64,000 bases of DNA from the NCBI GenBank assembly GCA_031399025.1, contig JANNOJ010000052.1:104106-168105 (forward strand). Reading direction: 5' to 3'. A model generated the notes under the pieces. It saw nothing but the letters and a program-made list of their open reading frames with translations. It did not search any database and was not told the origin of the DNA. The stretch comes from CBDBZL01 sp031399025. GTDB taxonomy: Bacteria; Pseudomonadota; Alphaproteobacteria; Sphingomonadales; Sphingomonadaceae. A program made the position numbers and the translations under genes. Position 1 is the stretch's first letter. The number at the start of each line of letters is the position of its first letter. Shown in pieces: positions 50,580-59,873 of this stretch.

Positions 50580-52406
50580 TCAGGCCTCCATCCGCTCGGC
50601 CAGCGCCAGCCACCGCGTTTCGGCCGCTTCCTTTTCCCGGCGCGCCTGGTCGAGCGCCTGGGTGATCCGGGCGAACCTGCCCGGATCGCGGCCGTAGAGG
50701 CCGGCATCCGCCAGCGCCTCCTCATCGCGCGCGATCATGCCATCCAGCTCGTCGATGCGTGCAGGTAGCAGGTCGTAATCGCGCTGATCCTTGAAGCTGA
50801 GCTTGGCCGCCGGCGGGAGCGGCCGCGCGGCCGGTGGCGAGCCGTTGCCTGCGACTAGCGCCTGCCGACGCGGGCCGACACCGTCGCGCCGGGTGCGCTT
50901 GGCCTGCCAATCCTCGTAGCCCCCGGCGACGATGTCCACCTCGCCGCTGCCATCCATGCCCAGCGTCACCGTGACCGTGCGGTCGAGGAAGTCGCGGTCG
51001 TGGCTGACGATCAGCACGGTGCCGTCATAATCGGCGACCACCTCCTGCAGCAGGTCGAGCGTCTCGAGGTCGAGGTCGTTGGTCGGCTCGTCGAGCACCA
51101 GCAGGTTGGAGGGCCTGGCGAACTCGCGGGCCAGCAGCAGGCGCGAGCGCTCGCCGCCCGAGAAGGTGCCGATCTTGGCTTCGACCAGCGAGGGATCGAA
51201 CAGGAAATCCTTGAGGTAGGCCTGAATGTGCTTGCGGGCGCCGCGCACGTCGATCCAGTCGCCGCCGTCGGCCAGCACCTCGCGGACGGTCTTTTCAGGG
51301 GAAAGCAGGCTGCGCTGCTGGTCGATCATCACGCCCGATAGCGTCCTCGCTCGGGTTACCGTGCCCTGGTCGGGGGCGATCTCGCCGGTGAGCAGCTTGA
51401 GCAGCGTGGTCTTGCCCGCGCCATTGGCGCCAACGATGCCGATCCGGTCGCCGCGCTGGATGCGCAGCGAGAAATCGCGGATGATGGCGCGCATGGCGCC
51501 CGCCTCCCCCTCGCTGCCGGGTGCGGCGGGATAGAACTTGCTCACGCCCTCAGCCACGATAACCGATTTGGTTTTCACATCGTCGCTGACCAGCTTCAGC
51601 TTGGCGGTGCCGCCGGGCGAGAGCATCGCCGCGCGGGCGCTGCGCATGGCCCGCAGCTGCTCCAGCCGGCCCTGGTTGCGCTTGCGCCGGGCGGTAACCC
51701 CACGCTCGAGCCAATGCGCCTCGAGCTTGAGCCGGGCATCCAGCTTCTCGGCCGCGCGCGCCTCCTCGGCATAGACCTGTTCTTCCCAGGCTTCGTAGCC
51801 TCCGAAGCCCACGTCCTTGCGCCGCAGATTACCCCGGTCGAGCCACAAGGTGGCGCCAGTCAGCCGCTTGAGGAAGGTGCGATCGTGGCTGATGGCGATG
51901 AACGCGCCCTTGTAGCGCCCGAGCCAGGCTTCCAGCCAATCGATGCCGGCAAGGTCGAGATGGTTGGTCGGCTCGTCGAGCAGCAGCAGGTCGGGCTCTT
52001 GCGCCAGCGCCCGCGCGAGCGCCGCGCGCCGCCGCTCGCCGCCACTGGCGCTGGCCGCCCGGCGGCCCATGTCGATGCCGAGCTGGTCGGCGATGGCCGC
52101 CACGCCGTGCTCGGCCGGCGCATCGGCACCCGCCAGCGCGAACTCCATCAGCGTGGCGAAGCGCGCGACGTCGGGGTCCTGCTCCAGCGTCACCACATGG
52201 GTTCCCGGCTTAACCTTGCGCGTGCCAAGATCGGCCTCGATGCGGTTGGCGATAAGCTTGAACAGCGTGGTTTTTCCGGCGCCGTTGCGGCCGATGAGCG
52301 CGATCCGGTCGCGCGCGCCGACATGCAGGTCCAGGCCGCGGAACAGCCAGCCGCCGCCCTGCTGCAGGCCCAGCCCTTCCCAGCTGAGGATCGGTGGTTC
52401 CGCCAT
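50580..52406 (-). CDS. ABC-F family ATPase (Uup-like)
   Basis: The 608-residue soluble protein has two ABC domains: Walker A GRNGAGKTTL and GANGAGKTTL, signature SGGERRR and SGGERSR, Walker B LLLLDEPTNHLDL and LLVLDEPTNDLDL. A P-site-tRNA-interaction-type linker lies between them, and a C-terminal coiled coil (RIDELDGMIARDEEAL...QARREKEAAE) points to the Uup subgroup, linked to ribosome and DNA-transposition phenotypes. The ATG at 52406 was preferred; upstream sequence in frame is not conserved in character. Confidence 0.92.
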   Translation of the reverse strand: MAEPPILSWEGLGLQQGGGWLFRGLDLHVGARDRIALIGRNGAGKTTLFKLIANRIEADLGTRKVKPGTHVVTLEQDPDVARFATLMEFALAGADAPAEHGVAAIADQLGIDMGRRAASASGGERRRAALARALAQEPDLLLLDEPTNHLDLAGIDWLEAWLGRYKGAFIAISHDRTFLKRLTGATLWLDRGNLRRKDVGFGGYEAWEEQVYAEEARAAEKLDARLKLEAHWLERGVTARRKRNQGRLEQLRAMRSARAAMLSPGGTAKLKLVSDDVKTKSVIVAEGVSKFYPAAPGSEGEAGAMRAIIRDFSLRIQRGDRIGIVGANGAGKTTLLKLLTGEIAPDQGTVTRARTLSGVMIDQQRSLLSPEKTVREVLADGGDWIDVRGARKHIQAYLKDFLFDPSLVEAKIGTFSGGERSRLLLAREFARPSNLLVLDEPTNDLDLETLDLLQEVVADYDGTVLIVSHDRDFLDRTVTVTLGMDGSGEVDIVAGGYEDWQAKRTRRDGVGPRRQALVAGNGSPPAARPLPPAAKLSFKDQRDYDLLPARIDELDGMIARDEEALADAGLYGRDPGRFARITQALDQARREKEAAETRWLALAERMEA

Positions 52407-52536
52407 CCGCGGCGAGATAGGCGGGGGGCACGCCCCCGGCAAGCGCAGCCCTTTTCCCGCTAACGATCGTGCGTTCAGTGGCCGGTAACCGCCACTTGCC
52501 CAGGGCCTGGCACGCTCTGCTGAAAGGACCCTGCCC

Positions 52537-53244
52537 ATGCTGCGCTATGCCCTTGCCCTGAATGCTGCGCTTGCCGCCACTCCGCTGGCCGCCGCAGAAG
52601 TGACCATCGGCGCCCGCGGCCCGGTGGTGGAGTTCAGCATTGCCCAGAGCGTGGAAGCGCGACCCGACATCGCCGACGTAAGCGCCGGGGTGACGAGCGA
52701 GGCGCCCACTGCAATCGGCGCCATGCAGGCCAATGCGCAGGCGATGAGCGCGGTGACCGCGCGCATCAGGGCGCTGGGGATCGCCGTCGAGGATATCCAG
52801 ACGGCCGGCATCAGCCTCAGCCCGCACTACGATTACGATCAGGAGAACCGCCGGCAGATTTTTCTCGGCTACCAGGTGAGCAACCGCCTCCAGGCCACCC
52901 TGCGCGACATCGCGCGGGTGGGCGAAGTGCTCGATGCGCTGGCAGCGGTTGGCGCTACCGACCTCTCGGGGCCGAACTGGTCGATCGGGGACCCCGATGC
53001 GGCCCGCGCCCAGGCGCGCGAGCGGGCGCTGGGCACGGCGCGCGAGCGGGCGCTCGAATATGCGCGCCTGACCGGCTTTGCCGACGTGCGGCTGCTGCAG
53101 GTGAGCGAAGCGGCGCCGTTCGACCGCCCCATGCCGTTCGCGCGGGCCGAACGGGCGGACGCGGCCCAGGCATCCACCCCGGTGGAACCGGGCCTGGTTG
53201 AAGCGGGGGTGACGATCACGGTGACTTACGAGCTGGTCTCCTGA
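52537..53244 (+). CDS. SIMPL domain-containing periplasmic protein
   Basis: The 235-residue protein has a short signal peptide (YALALNAALAATPLAAA) and a SIMPL (DUF541) domain, with the typical ADVSAGVTSEAPTA and YDYDQENRRQIFLGYQVSNRL segments and two alpha-beta-beta modules. Members are periplasmic or outer-membrane associated and have been linked to oxidative or envelope stress. AAAGGA precedes the ATG. It is divergent from the ABC-F gene. Confidence 0.88.
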   Translation: MLRYALALNAALAATPLAAAEVTIGARGPVVEFSIAQSVEARPDIADVSAGVTSEAPTAIGAMQANAQAMSAVTARIRALGIAVEDIQTAGISLSPHYDYDQENRRQIFLGYQVSNRLQATLRDIARVGEVLDALAAVGATDLSGPNWSIGDPDAARAQARERALGTARERALEYARLTGFADVRLLQVSEAAPFDRPMPFARAERADAAQASTPVEPGLVEAGVTITVTYELVS

Positions 53245-53281
53245 GCCCAACGCGCCGCCTGAACGCGGCGCTGTTGCAGCA

Positions 53282-53306
53282 TTCACTGCTTGTTCAATGC
53301 GTTCAA
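53282..53306 (+). promoter_or_regulatory. TTCA direct repeats upstream of the PepSY gene
   Basis: TTCA occurs at 53282, 53293 and 53302 (11 and 9 bp apart), about 20-45 nt before the ATG. Direct repeats near one helical turn are typical of OmpR/PhoP-family response regulators, and such a regulator is encoded 400 bp downstream. Confidence 0.35.
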
Positions 53307-53324
53307 CCTAGGCACTTTACCGCC

Positions 53325-53639
53325 ATGCAGCGCATTTTCGTTCCCATAGCCGCCCTCGCCTTGCTGGCCGGGTTGATGCCCGGCGCGCCCGCACTCGCCC
53401 AGAGCCCGCAGAACCAGGGCGATCAAGGGCGTGCGCGTGCCGAGATGCGCGCCGGGCGCAACATGCCCATCGGCGAGATCGAGCGGCGCATCATCCCGCG
53501 CCTGGGCCGGGCCGATTATCTCGGTTTCGAATATGACAGTTCGGCCGGCGCCTACCGGCTGAAGTTCATCGAGGGCGGGCAGGTCATCTGGGTCGATGTC
53601 GACGCCAAGACCGCCAACGTCCTGCGCATTTCGCGCTGA
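53325..53639 (+). CDS. PepSY-like periplasmic protein
   Basis: The 104-residue exported protein (signal peptide IFVPIAALALLAGLMPGAPALAQ) ends in a PepSY-like module: IGEIERRIIPRLGRADYLGFEY, YRLKFIEGGQVIWVDVDAKTANVL. PepSY proteins bind or inhibit envelope proteases or act with sensor kinases. It is followed by a response regulator and kinase, so it may be an accessory sensor or a target of that system. Confidence 0.85.
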   Translation: MQRIFVPIAALALLAGLMPGAPALAQSPQNQGDQGRARAEMRAGRNMPIGEIERRIIPRLGRADYLGFEYDSSAGAYRLKFIEGGQVIWVDVDAKTANVLRISR

Positions 53640-53733
53640 CTCCCCGGCAGCTGCGGGGGACCCGAGCCGCCACTTGCTTGACGCCGGTCTTCGCAGCCCC
53701 CAAACCTGTGCGGGTGTAAGCAGGGGAGAGTGA

Positions 53734-54411
53734 ATGCGGATCCTGATTGTCGAGGACGAGCCCACGCTCGGCCCGCAGCTCAAGAACACGCTCGAGCAGA
53801 CCGGCTACGCGGTCGACCTCTCGACCGATGGCGAGGACGGGCACTTCATGGGCTCTACCGAAGATTACGATGCGGTGGTCCTCGATCTGGGCCTGCCCGA
53901 GATCGACGGCCTCACCGTGCTGGGCATGTGGCGCCGCGAGGGGCGCAACTTTCCGGTCCTCGTGCTCACCGCGCGCGACAGCTGGTCGGACAAGGTGGCC
54001 GGGCTGGATGCCGGGGCCGACGATTATCTGGCCAAGCCGTTCCAGACCGAGGAGTTGATCGCTCGCCTGCGCGCGCTCATCCGCCGCGCTTCGGGCAATG
54101 CCTCGAGCGAGCTCAGCGCCGGCGAGGTGCGGCTCGACACGCGCTCGGGCCGGGTGACGCGCGCGGGCGAGGCGGTCAAACTGACCGCGCAGGAGTACAA
54201 ACTGCTCAGCTACCTGATGCATCACAAGGGCAAGGTGGTCAGCCGCACCGAATTGATCGAGCACATCTACGATCAGGATTTCGACCGCGATTCAAACACG
54301 ATCGAGGTCTTCGTCACCCGCATCCGCAAGAAGCTGGGGGCCGATGTCATCACCACCATCCGTGGCCTGGGCTACAGCCTCGACGACCCCGCCGAAGCGT
54401 CGCACGCCTAG
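53734..54411 (+). CDS. OmpR/PhoP-family response regulator
   Basis: The 225-residue protein has a receiver domain with phospho-acceptor Asp51 (VVLDLGLPEIDG), acidic pocket VEDE and conserved Lys in LAKPF. A winged-helix DNA-binding domain follows (LTAQEYKLLSYLMHHKGKVV, TIRGLGYSL). It is paired with the next gene. The DNA target is unknown; the TTCA repeats at 53282 are a candidate. Confidence 0.95.
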   Translation: MRILIVEDEPTLGPQLKNTLEQTGYAVDLSTDGEDGHFMGSTEDYDAVVLDLGLPEIDGLTVLGMWRREGRNFPVLVLTARDSWSDKVAGLDAGADDYLAKPFQTEELIARLRALIRRASGNASSELSAGEVRLDTRSGRVTRAGEAVKLTAQEYKLLSYLMHHKGKVVSRTELIEHIYDQDFDRDSNTIEVFVTRIRKKLGADVITTIRGLGYSLDDPAEASHA

Positions 54412-54475
54412 CGTCGGCGCGCCGGGCGAGGATGCTGCGTCGGCCTCCTCCGGCCCGGCCGGCGGAGCGGCGCCC

Positions 54476-55915
54476 GTGGCGATCGCCCCCGCGATAGAGC
54501 CGTCGGCCCCTCCCGCTCCTTCTCCTCCTGCCAGCACGGCTCATACCGGCAGCATCGCGCGGCGCATGATGCTGATCGCGGCCGGCTGGATCACCATCCT
54601 GCTGCTCGCCGGCGGCGTGGCGCTCGACCGCACGCTGACCGCGCTGGTTTCCCGCCAGTTCGACGAGCAGCTCGAATACGTGCTCACCGCCATGATCGCG
54701 TCGGCCGAGATCGACCCCCTGGGGGATGTGTGGTTCAACCGGCCGCTGGAAGACCAGCGCTTCATGGAGCCCAATAGCGGCCTCTACTGGCAGACCAGCG
54801 GCGCTGGGCGGGAGGACTATGCCTCGCGTTCGTTGTGGGATCGCACGTTGCTGATTCGCGAGAATCTGAATGCCACCGAGCCGGTGTTCTACAATTCCGC
54901 GCAATTTGCCGACGAGCACCTGCGGATCGTCCAGCGCACAGTCCGCATTCCAGGCAGCGATACCGACTGGCAGTTCGTCGTGGCGGGATCGCGCGAGGAA
55001 CTGGACGACCAGATCAGGCCCATCCGCTCGATCCTGTACTGGAGCTTTGCGGTGCTGGGCGTCGGCATCATCCTGATGGCGATGCTGCAGACCTGGTACG
55101 GGCTGGGCCCGCTGCGCCGCATCCGCCAGGCGATTGCGCGCATCCGCACCGATGGCAGCAACCGGGTTACCGATCCGCTACCCCTGGAAGTCCAGCCGTT
55201 GGTGGACGAGTTGAACGCACTGCTCGCCCATTCGGAGCGGCAGGCGGAAGAGGCCCGCACGCACGCGGGCAACCTGGCGCATGCCCTCAAGACGCCGCTG
55301 ACGGTAGTGACCAACGCCGCCAGCGCCGATGCGCCCGACCTATCCGCCACGGTGCTGCGCGAGGCGCTGGTGATGCGCCGACAGGTCGATCACCATCTTG
55401 CGCGCGCGCGCGCGGTAGGTCGAAGGGCGATCGGCCTGTCGCGCACCAATGTGCTGGAAAGCGCCGATGCGGTGCAGCGGGCGGTCTCCAGGCTTTACCC
55501 GCAGGTGCGCTTCGACATCACCGGCTCGCCCGGGGCCGAGGTGGCGATCGAGCGGCAGGATCTCGATGAGATCCTGGGCAATGTGATCGAGAATGCGGCC
55601 AAGTACGGCGGCGGCAGCGTCTTCGTGACCGTCGATCCCGACCCGGCCGCGCGGCTGTGCGCGGTATGGGTGGAGGATGACGGCGCGGGCATCCCGCAAG
55701 CCGAGCGCGGCGCCATTTTCGCCCGCGGCGCGCGGCTCGATACCGAGAAGCCGGGCACGGGCCTGGGCCTCGCCATCGTGCGCGACGTTGCCAGGATATA
55801 CGGCGGCGAGGTCGAGCTGGGCGCCAGCGAGGATCTGGGCGGGCTGCTGGTGAGCGTACGGATGCCGCGCAGCCGAACGGGCATCACGGTGGCGGCGGCT
55901 CGCCCTGCATCGTGA
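54476..55915 (+). CDS. PhoQ-like sensor histidine kinase
   Basis: About 479 residues: a Pro/Ala-rich N-terminus, a first membrane helix (MLIAAGWITILLLAGGVAL), a periplasmic sensor of about 140 residues, a second helix (SFAVLGVGIILMAML), HAMP region, H-box NLAHALKTPLTVV, N-box NVIENAAKYGG, and G boxes DDGAGIP and GTGLGLAI. This is the partner of the preceding regulator. The start is uncertain: the frame is open back to an ATG at 54344 inside the regulator gene, but codons there look like a shadow; the GTG at 54476 has GGAG upstream. Confidence 0.9.
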   Translation: MAIAPAIEPSAPPAPSPPASTAHTGSIARRMMLIAAGWITILLLAGGVALDRTLTALVSRQFDEQLEYVLTAMIASAEIDPLGDVWFNRPLEDQRFMEPNSGLYWQTSGAGREDYASRSLWDRTLLIRENLNATEPVFYNSAQFADEHLRIVQRTVRIPGSDTDWQFVVAGSREELDDQIRPIRSILYWSFAVLGVGIILMAMLQTWYGLGPLRRIRQAIARIRTDGSNRVTDPLPLEVQPLVDELNALLAHSERQAEEARTHAGNLAHALKTPLTVVTNAASADAPDLSATVLREALVMRRQVDHHLARARAVGRRAIGLSRTNVLESADAVQRAVSRLYPQVRFDITGSPGAEVAIERQDLDEILGNVIENAAKYGGGSVFVTVDPDPAARLCAVWVEDDGAGIPQAERGAIFARGARLDTEKPGTGLGLAIVRDVARIYGGEVELGASEDLGGLLVSVRMPRSRTGITVAAARPAS

Positions 55916-55948
55916 CCCGGCAGCCGGGCTGTCGCCTTGGTGAAATGG

Positions 55949-56422
55949 TCAGGCGATGCGATAGTAATCGGCCACCCGCTCGAGTGCGAGCTTGAGCACG
56001 AGCTTGCCGCTACGGGCGGGCCAGTGCAGCGACTTCTCCGCCTCGGGCAGTGTCTCGCCTGCGCACACGACGCGCCACACGATGTCGCTCAGCCCCTTGC
56101 CCGCCTGCTTGAGCGCCGCATCGAACCGGGCGCGGGCCGCAATCTGCCCTTCGGTGCTCGACAGGCCCGGGTCTCCGGTGGTCTTGATGCGCACCGGATC
56201 CCACCGCATGGTGATGCTCGGGCCCAGTTGCGAGCGTTCGTAATCGGCCCGCAGGCGCTCGCCGGCATCGTACAGGCGATCCTCCAGATGGCCGTGCGCG
56301 TGCAGCCAGCTGAGCGGCGATTCGGCGATGTTCACCGTCACGCTGCGCCGGTTGCGGCTCACGCCCTTGAACCCGCGCGGCCCTTCGCTCGTCAGCTCCC
56401 GCTGAACCAGTTCCTGCTTCAT
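55949..56422 (-). CDS. DUF6456 domain-containing protein
   Basis: This 157-residue cytoplasmic protein has the segments VTVNIAESPLSWLHAHG, YDAGERLRADYERSQLGPSITMRWD and WRVVCAGETLPEAEKSLHWPARSGKLVLKLALERVADYY. I associate these with the alphaproteobacterial DUF6456 family, whose function is unknown; a helix-turn-helix-like C-terminal region suggests DNA binding. It is divergent from the XRE regulator, sharing a 100-bp control region. Confidence 0.8.
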   Translation of the reverse strand: MKQELVQRELTSEGPRGFKGVSRNRRSVTVNIAESPLSWLHAHGHLEDRLYDAGERLRADYERSQLGPSITMRWDPVRIKTTGDPGLSSTEGQIAARARFDAALKQAGKGLSDIVWRVVCAGETLPEAEKSLHWPARSGKLVLKLALERVADYYRIA

Positions 56423-56492
56423 GGCGTTCGCGAATCCCCTGGATTGCCGATGGCCGGCCTTGCCAAAGGGGGAAGCTTGTAGGAAAGAGTTA

Positions 56493-56505
56493 AACCATAA
56501 TGGTT
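56493..56505. promoter_or_regulatory. Palindromic operator candidate between DUF6456 and XRE genes
   Basis: AACCATAATGGTT is a perfect 13-bp palindrome centred on A, located 18-30 nt before the XRE ATG and overlapping a possible -10 (CATAAT). It is unusually AT-rich for this DNA. The position suggests autoregulation by the XRE protein. Confidence 0.55.
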
Positions 56506-56522
56506 GGAAGAGAGATTGCAGC

Positions 56523-57107
56523 ATGATCAATCGCATCCGCGATATCCGCCGGCGGAAGGGCATGACCCTCGCCGAGGTGGCGGCCGCCTGCAAGCCGCCG
56601 ACCACTGCCCAGACCATCGGCCGGCTGGAGACCGGCACGCGCAATCTGTCGCTCGCCTGGATGAACCGGATCGGTACGGCGCTCGAAGTCGCTCCCGAGC
56701 TGCTGGTGAAAGGCGCCGGGACGCCGCTGCCCCAAGTGGTCGCCCGGCTCACCGAGGGCGGCGCGGAGAGCCTGTCGGCCCCCCGCGACGCGATCCTGCC
56801 GACCGATCTCACCGGTGGAGCGACCGGCGAGGCGCCGCTGGTATGCCTGGTGGTGGAGGCGGCGCAAGGTGAATATCGCACCGGCGACCAGCTGTGGCTG
56901 CGCCAGGTTCCGCCCGACGATGCGCCGCGCCTGTTCAACCGCGACGTGCTCGCCCCCCGCCCCGGTGGCCGCTTCGCCTTCGGCCGGCTGATCGACCGCA
57001 AGGGCACGATGGTGGGGCTGCTGCCGCCGGCGGCGGGCCAGCGGCAGGTGGTGATCGACAAGCCCGCCTGGCTGGCGGTGGCGGAGATGCTGGTTCGCAA
57101 GATGTGA
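56523..57107 (+). CDS. XRE-family transcriptional regulator
   Basis: The 194-residue protein has an N-terminal helix-turn-helix (MINRIRDIRRRKGMTLAEVA, then TIGRLETGTRNLSLAWMNRI) and a C-terminal beta-rich region (GDQLWLRQVPPDDAPRLFNRDV, KGTMVGLLPP) resembling LexA/CI-type S24 folds, but without an evident Ser/Lys cleavage dyad. It is probably an autoregulated repressor. A palindrome lies in its promoter region. Confidence 0.85.
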   Translation: MINRIRDIRRRKGMTLAEVAAACKPPTTAQTIGRLETGTRNLSLAWMNRIGTALEVAPELLVKGAGTPLPQVVARLTEGGAESLSAPRDAILPTDLTGGATGEAPLVCLVVEAAQGEYRTGDQLWLRQVPPDDAPRLFNRDVLAPRPGGRFAFGRLIDRKGTMVGLLPPAAGQRQVVIDKPAWLAVAEMLVRKM

Positions 57108-57223
57108 AGGCGATTGCGGCCTTGGTGCAACGAGATTGCACTGCCGCCACTCGATCCACCGCTCGCCGCGAGCTTGTCGCAAGGCTGTCCTGATCATTCC
57201 TCGGTGCGTTGGTCGGAAAAGCG

Positions 57224-57248
57224 CTCCTTCGACCAGCTCAGGACCAGC
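57224..57248. repeat. REP-like repeat copy upstream of the secF end
   Basis: CTCCTTCGACCAGCTCAGGA shares the TTCGACnnGCTCAG core with the copies at 46.3 and 47.9 kb. It lies between the XRE gene and secF. Confidence 0.6.
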
Positions 57249-57263
57249 AGAGATGAGGGCGCT

Positions 57264-58241
57264 CTAGCCCTCCCCCCGCGCCTTACGCTCCTGCCGCTCG
57301 GCCGCGGTTTCGGTGGGGACGAAGCTGTCCGAGGTGACGCCCAGCCAGATGAGGATCGGGGCGGCCATGTAGACCGAGGAATAGGTCCCGACGAATATGC
57401 CCAGGGTAATGGCCGCGGTGAGGCCGAACAGGGTCTCAGGGCCGAACAGCAGCAGCGGAACCAACGCCAGGAGCAGGCTGAGCGAGGTCATCACCGTGCG
57501 CGCCAGCGTTTCGTTGACCGACAGGTCGAGCAGTTCGGCCAGGGGCATGCGGCGGTATTTCTTCAGGTTCTCGCGGATACGATCGTAGATGACGATCGTA
57601 TCGTTGAGCGAATAGCCGATGAGCGCGAGGATCGCGGCGATGATCTGCAGCGAGAACTCCATCTGGAACAGTGCGAACATGCCCAGCGTGAGCGACACGT
57701 CGTGGAACAGCGCCAGCAGCGCGCCCACGCCGAACTGCCACTCGAAGCGGACCCAGATGTAGATCGAGATCGCCAGCATGGCCGCGAGCAGCGCATAGGC
57801 CGAGGTGGTCCGGAACTCGCCCGCCACCTTGCCCGAGACGGTCTCGTTGGCGTCGCGCCGGACGTTCTCGTACTCGCTTTCGATCGCGGCAATGACCTCG
57901 TTGCCGATCCGGGTAGCCGCTCCGGGCTGGTCCTCGACGCCTTCCGGCAGGGCGATGCGGATCGACACCGAATTGGCATCGCCGAAGCGCTGGATGACGG
58001 GGTCGCCAAAGCCCCTACTGTCGAGCTCCTCGCGTAATTGGGCAATCGGCGCCTCCGCGCGATCCTCGAACGTTACGCGCACTTCCTGCCCGCCGACGAA
58101 ATCGACGCCGAAATTGAGGCCCTGGGTGAACACCAGCGCCCAACTGGCCGCGATGAGCAGCGCGCTGACGAGGTAAAATGGCACCCGCCAGCGCAGGAAG
58201 CGGATGTTGGTGTCTTCCGGGACCAGCTTGAGGAGGCGCAT
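57264..58241 (-). CDS. secF: Protein translocase subunit SecF
   Basis: SecF works with SecD and uses the proton gradient to pull exported proteins across the inner membrane. The 325-residue protein has six membrane helices, a periplasmic domain after helix 1 (GLNFGVDFVGGQEVRV), and the helix 4-5 motif IAAILALIGYSLNDTIVIYDRIREN. It lies 13 nt after secD. Confidence 0.96.
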   Translation of the reverse strand: MRLLKLVPEDTNIRFLRWRVPFYLVSALLIAASWALVFTQGLNFGVDFVGGQEVRVTFEDRAEAPIAQLREELDSRGFGDPVIQRFGDANSVSIRIALPEGVEDQPGAATRIGNEVIAAIESEYENVRRDANETVSGKVAGEFRTTSAYALLAAMLAISIYIWVRFEWQFGVGALLALFHDVSLTLGMFALFQMEFSLQIIAAILALIGYSLNDTIVIYDRIRENLKKYRRMPLAELLDLSVNETLARTVMTSLSLLLALVPLLLFGPETLFGLTAAITLGIFVGTYSSVYMAAPILIWLGVTSDSFVPTETAAERQERKARGEG

Positions 58242-58254
58242 AATCGGGTTCCCC

Positions 58255-59853
58255 TCAGATGTTGATGTCGGTGGGGCGCGTGCGGCGCAGCCAGCCGGCC
58301 ACCCACATGCGGGTGAGGGTGACGGCGGTGAACACCGAGGTGAACAGGCCGATGATCAGGACCACGGCAAAGCCGCGCACCGGCCCCGAGCCGAACAGGA
58401 ACAACAGCAGGCCGGCGATGAGATTGGTGACATTGGCGTCGTAGATTGCGCGCGAGGCCTCGCGATAGCCGTTCTCGACTGCGGCGACCACGCGGCGGCC
58501 GCGCTTGCGCTCCTCACGGATACGCTCGTTGATGAGCACGTTGGCGTCCACCGCGGCGCCGATGGTGAGCACGAAGCCGGCGATGCCGGGCAGCGTGAGC
58601 GTGGTGTTCATCAGCGCCATGATCGCCAGGATCATCAGCACGTTGATGACGAGCGCGATGGTGGCGTAGATGCCGAAACGGCCGTAGACCGCGATCATCA
58701 GCGTGATCACCAGCAGCGCCCCCACGCCCATCGCGATCATGCCGCTGCGGATCGAATCGGCGCCCAGGTCCGGCCCCACGGTGCGCTCCTCGATGACCGT
58801 GAGGTCGACCGGCAGCGCGCCCGAGCGCAGCGAGATGGCCAGCGCATTGGCCGCCTCGGTGGTGAAGCCGCCGGAGATCTGCGCGGTGCCGCCCAGGATC
58901 GGCTCGTTGATGTTGGGCGCAGACAACACCTCGTCGTCGAGGATGATGGCGAACTGGCGGTTGACGTTCTGCGTGGTCAGGTCGGCGAAGCGCCGGCTGC
59001 CGGTGGAATCGAAGGTGATGGTGACCACCGGCTCGTTGGTCTGCGGGTCGAAGCTGGCCTGCGCGTCGGTGAGCGAATCGCCGCGGATGCCGCCAAGCCG
59101 CCGCACCGCAATGGTCGCCCCCGCATAATCGCTGCCGGGCGCGCCGGGGACGATCTCGCTGCCCGGCGGGGCGATGCCCTGCAGCAAGTCGGCTGGGAGG
59201 GCGGCGGTGTCGACCAGCTTGAACTCCAGCTCGGCGGTTTGGCCGAGCAGGTCCTTGAGCGCCTGCGGATCTTCCAGGCCGGGGACCTGCACGACGATGC
59301 GCTCGGCGCCCTGGCGGATGATGGTCGGCTCGCGGGTGCCCAGCGCGTCGATGCGGCGGCGCACCACCTCGGTCGCGCTGTCCATCGCTTGGGTGACCGC
59401 GACGGCAAGCCCCTCGTCGGTCTGCTCCATGACGATCCGCTGGCCATCGACGATGCTGATGGTCCAGTCGCGCTGGCCGGTGAGTCCGGCGCCCTGGGTA
59501 AGCGGCTCGAGTGCGTCGCGGGCCGCATCGACCTGGCCGGCGTCTTCGAGCAGCAGGCTGAGGCGGCCGCTGGAAGTCGACACGTTGCCGAACTCGATGG
59601 TCTCGCCCTCGAGCGTGTTGCGGACCGCCTCTTCCATGACCTCGAGCCGCTGGCCGGCGACCTGCGAGGGATCGGCCTCGAGCAGGATGTGGCTGCCGCC
59701 CGCCAGGTCGAGGCCGAGATTGACCTGCGGGTCGGGCAGTTGCCGCGGCCAGGCGCCGCCGGCAAGCGAAACCATCGAGGGCAGCGCCGCTGCGACCACC
59801 GTGAGGGTAACGGCCCACAGGAAAATGCGCTTCCAGCGCGGAAAGTCGAGCAT
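58255..59853 (-). CDS. secD: Protein translocase subunit SecD
   Basis: The 532-residue protein has a first membrane helix, a large periplasmic domain (VNLGLDLAGGSHILLEAD, then RRRIDALGTREPTI) and five C-terminal helices including FVLTIGAAVDANVLINERIREE with the proton-channel Asp. It lies between yajC and secF in the conserved yajC-secD-secF order. Confidence 0.97.
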   Translation of the reverse strand: MLDFPRWKRIFLWAVTLTVVAAALPSMVSLAGGAWPRQLPDPQVNLGLDLAGGSHILLEADPSQVAGQRLEVMEEAVRNTLEGETIEFGNVSTSSGRLSLLLEDAGQVDAARDALEPLTQGAGLTGQRDWTISIVDGQRIVMEQTDEGLAVAVTQAMDSATEVVRRRIDALGTREPTIIRQGAERIVVQVPGLEDPQALKDLLGQTAELEFKLVDTAALPADLLQGIAPPGSEIVPGAPGSDYAGATIAVRRLGGIRGDSLTDAQASFDPQTNEPVVTITFDSTGSRRFADLTTQNVNRQFAIILDDEVLSAPNINEPILGGTAQISGGFTTEAANALAISLRSGALPVDLTVIEERTVGPDLGADSIRSGMIAMGVGALLVITLMIAVYGRFGIYATIALVINVLMILAIMALMNTTLTLPGIAGFVLTIGAAVDANVLINERIREERKRGRRVVAAVENGYREASRAIYDANVTNLIAGLLLFLFGSGPVRGFAVVLIIGLFTSVFTAVTLTRMWVAGWLRRTRPTDINI

Positions 59854-59873
59854 TGCCGGTCCGCTGGCCTGGC

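Noticed and set aside
53290..53306. Possible LexA box GTTC-N5-GTTC
   Set aside because: The spacing is five, not the seven of the alphaproteobacterial operator; the TTCA repeats fit a response regulator better.
54344..54475. N-terminal extension of the histidine kinase inside the regulator gene
   Set aside because: The codons there read the conserved end of the regulator out of frame and give a low-complexity peptide; a GTG with a ribosome site lies downstream.
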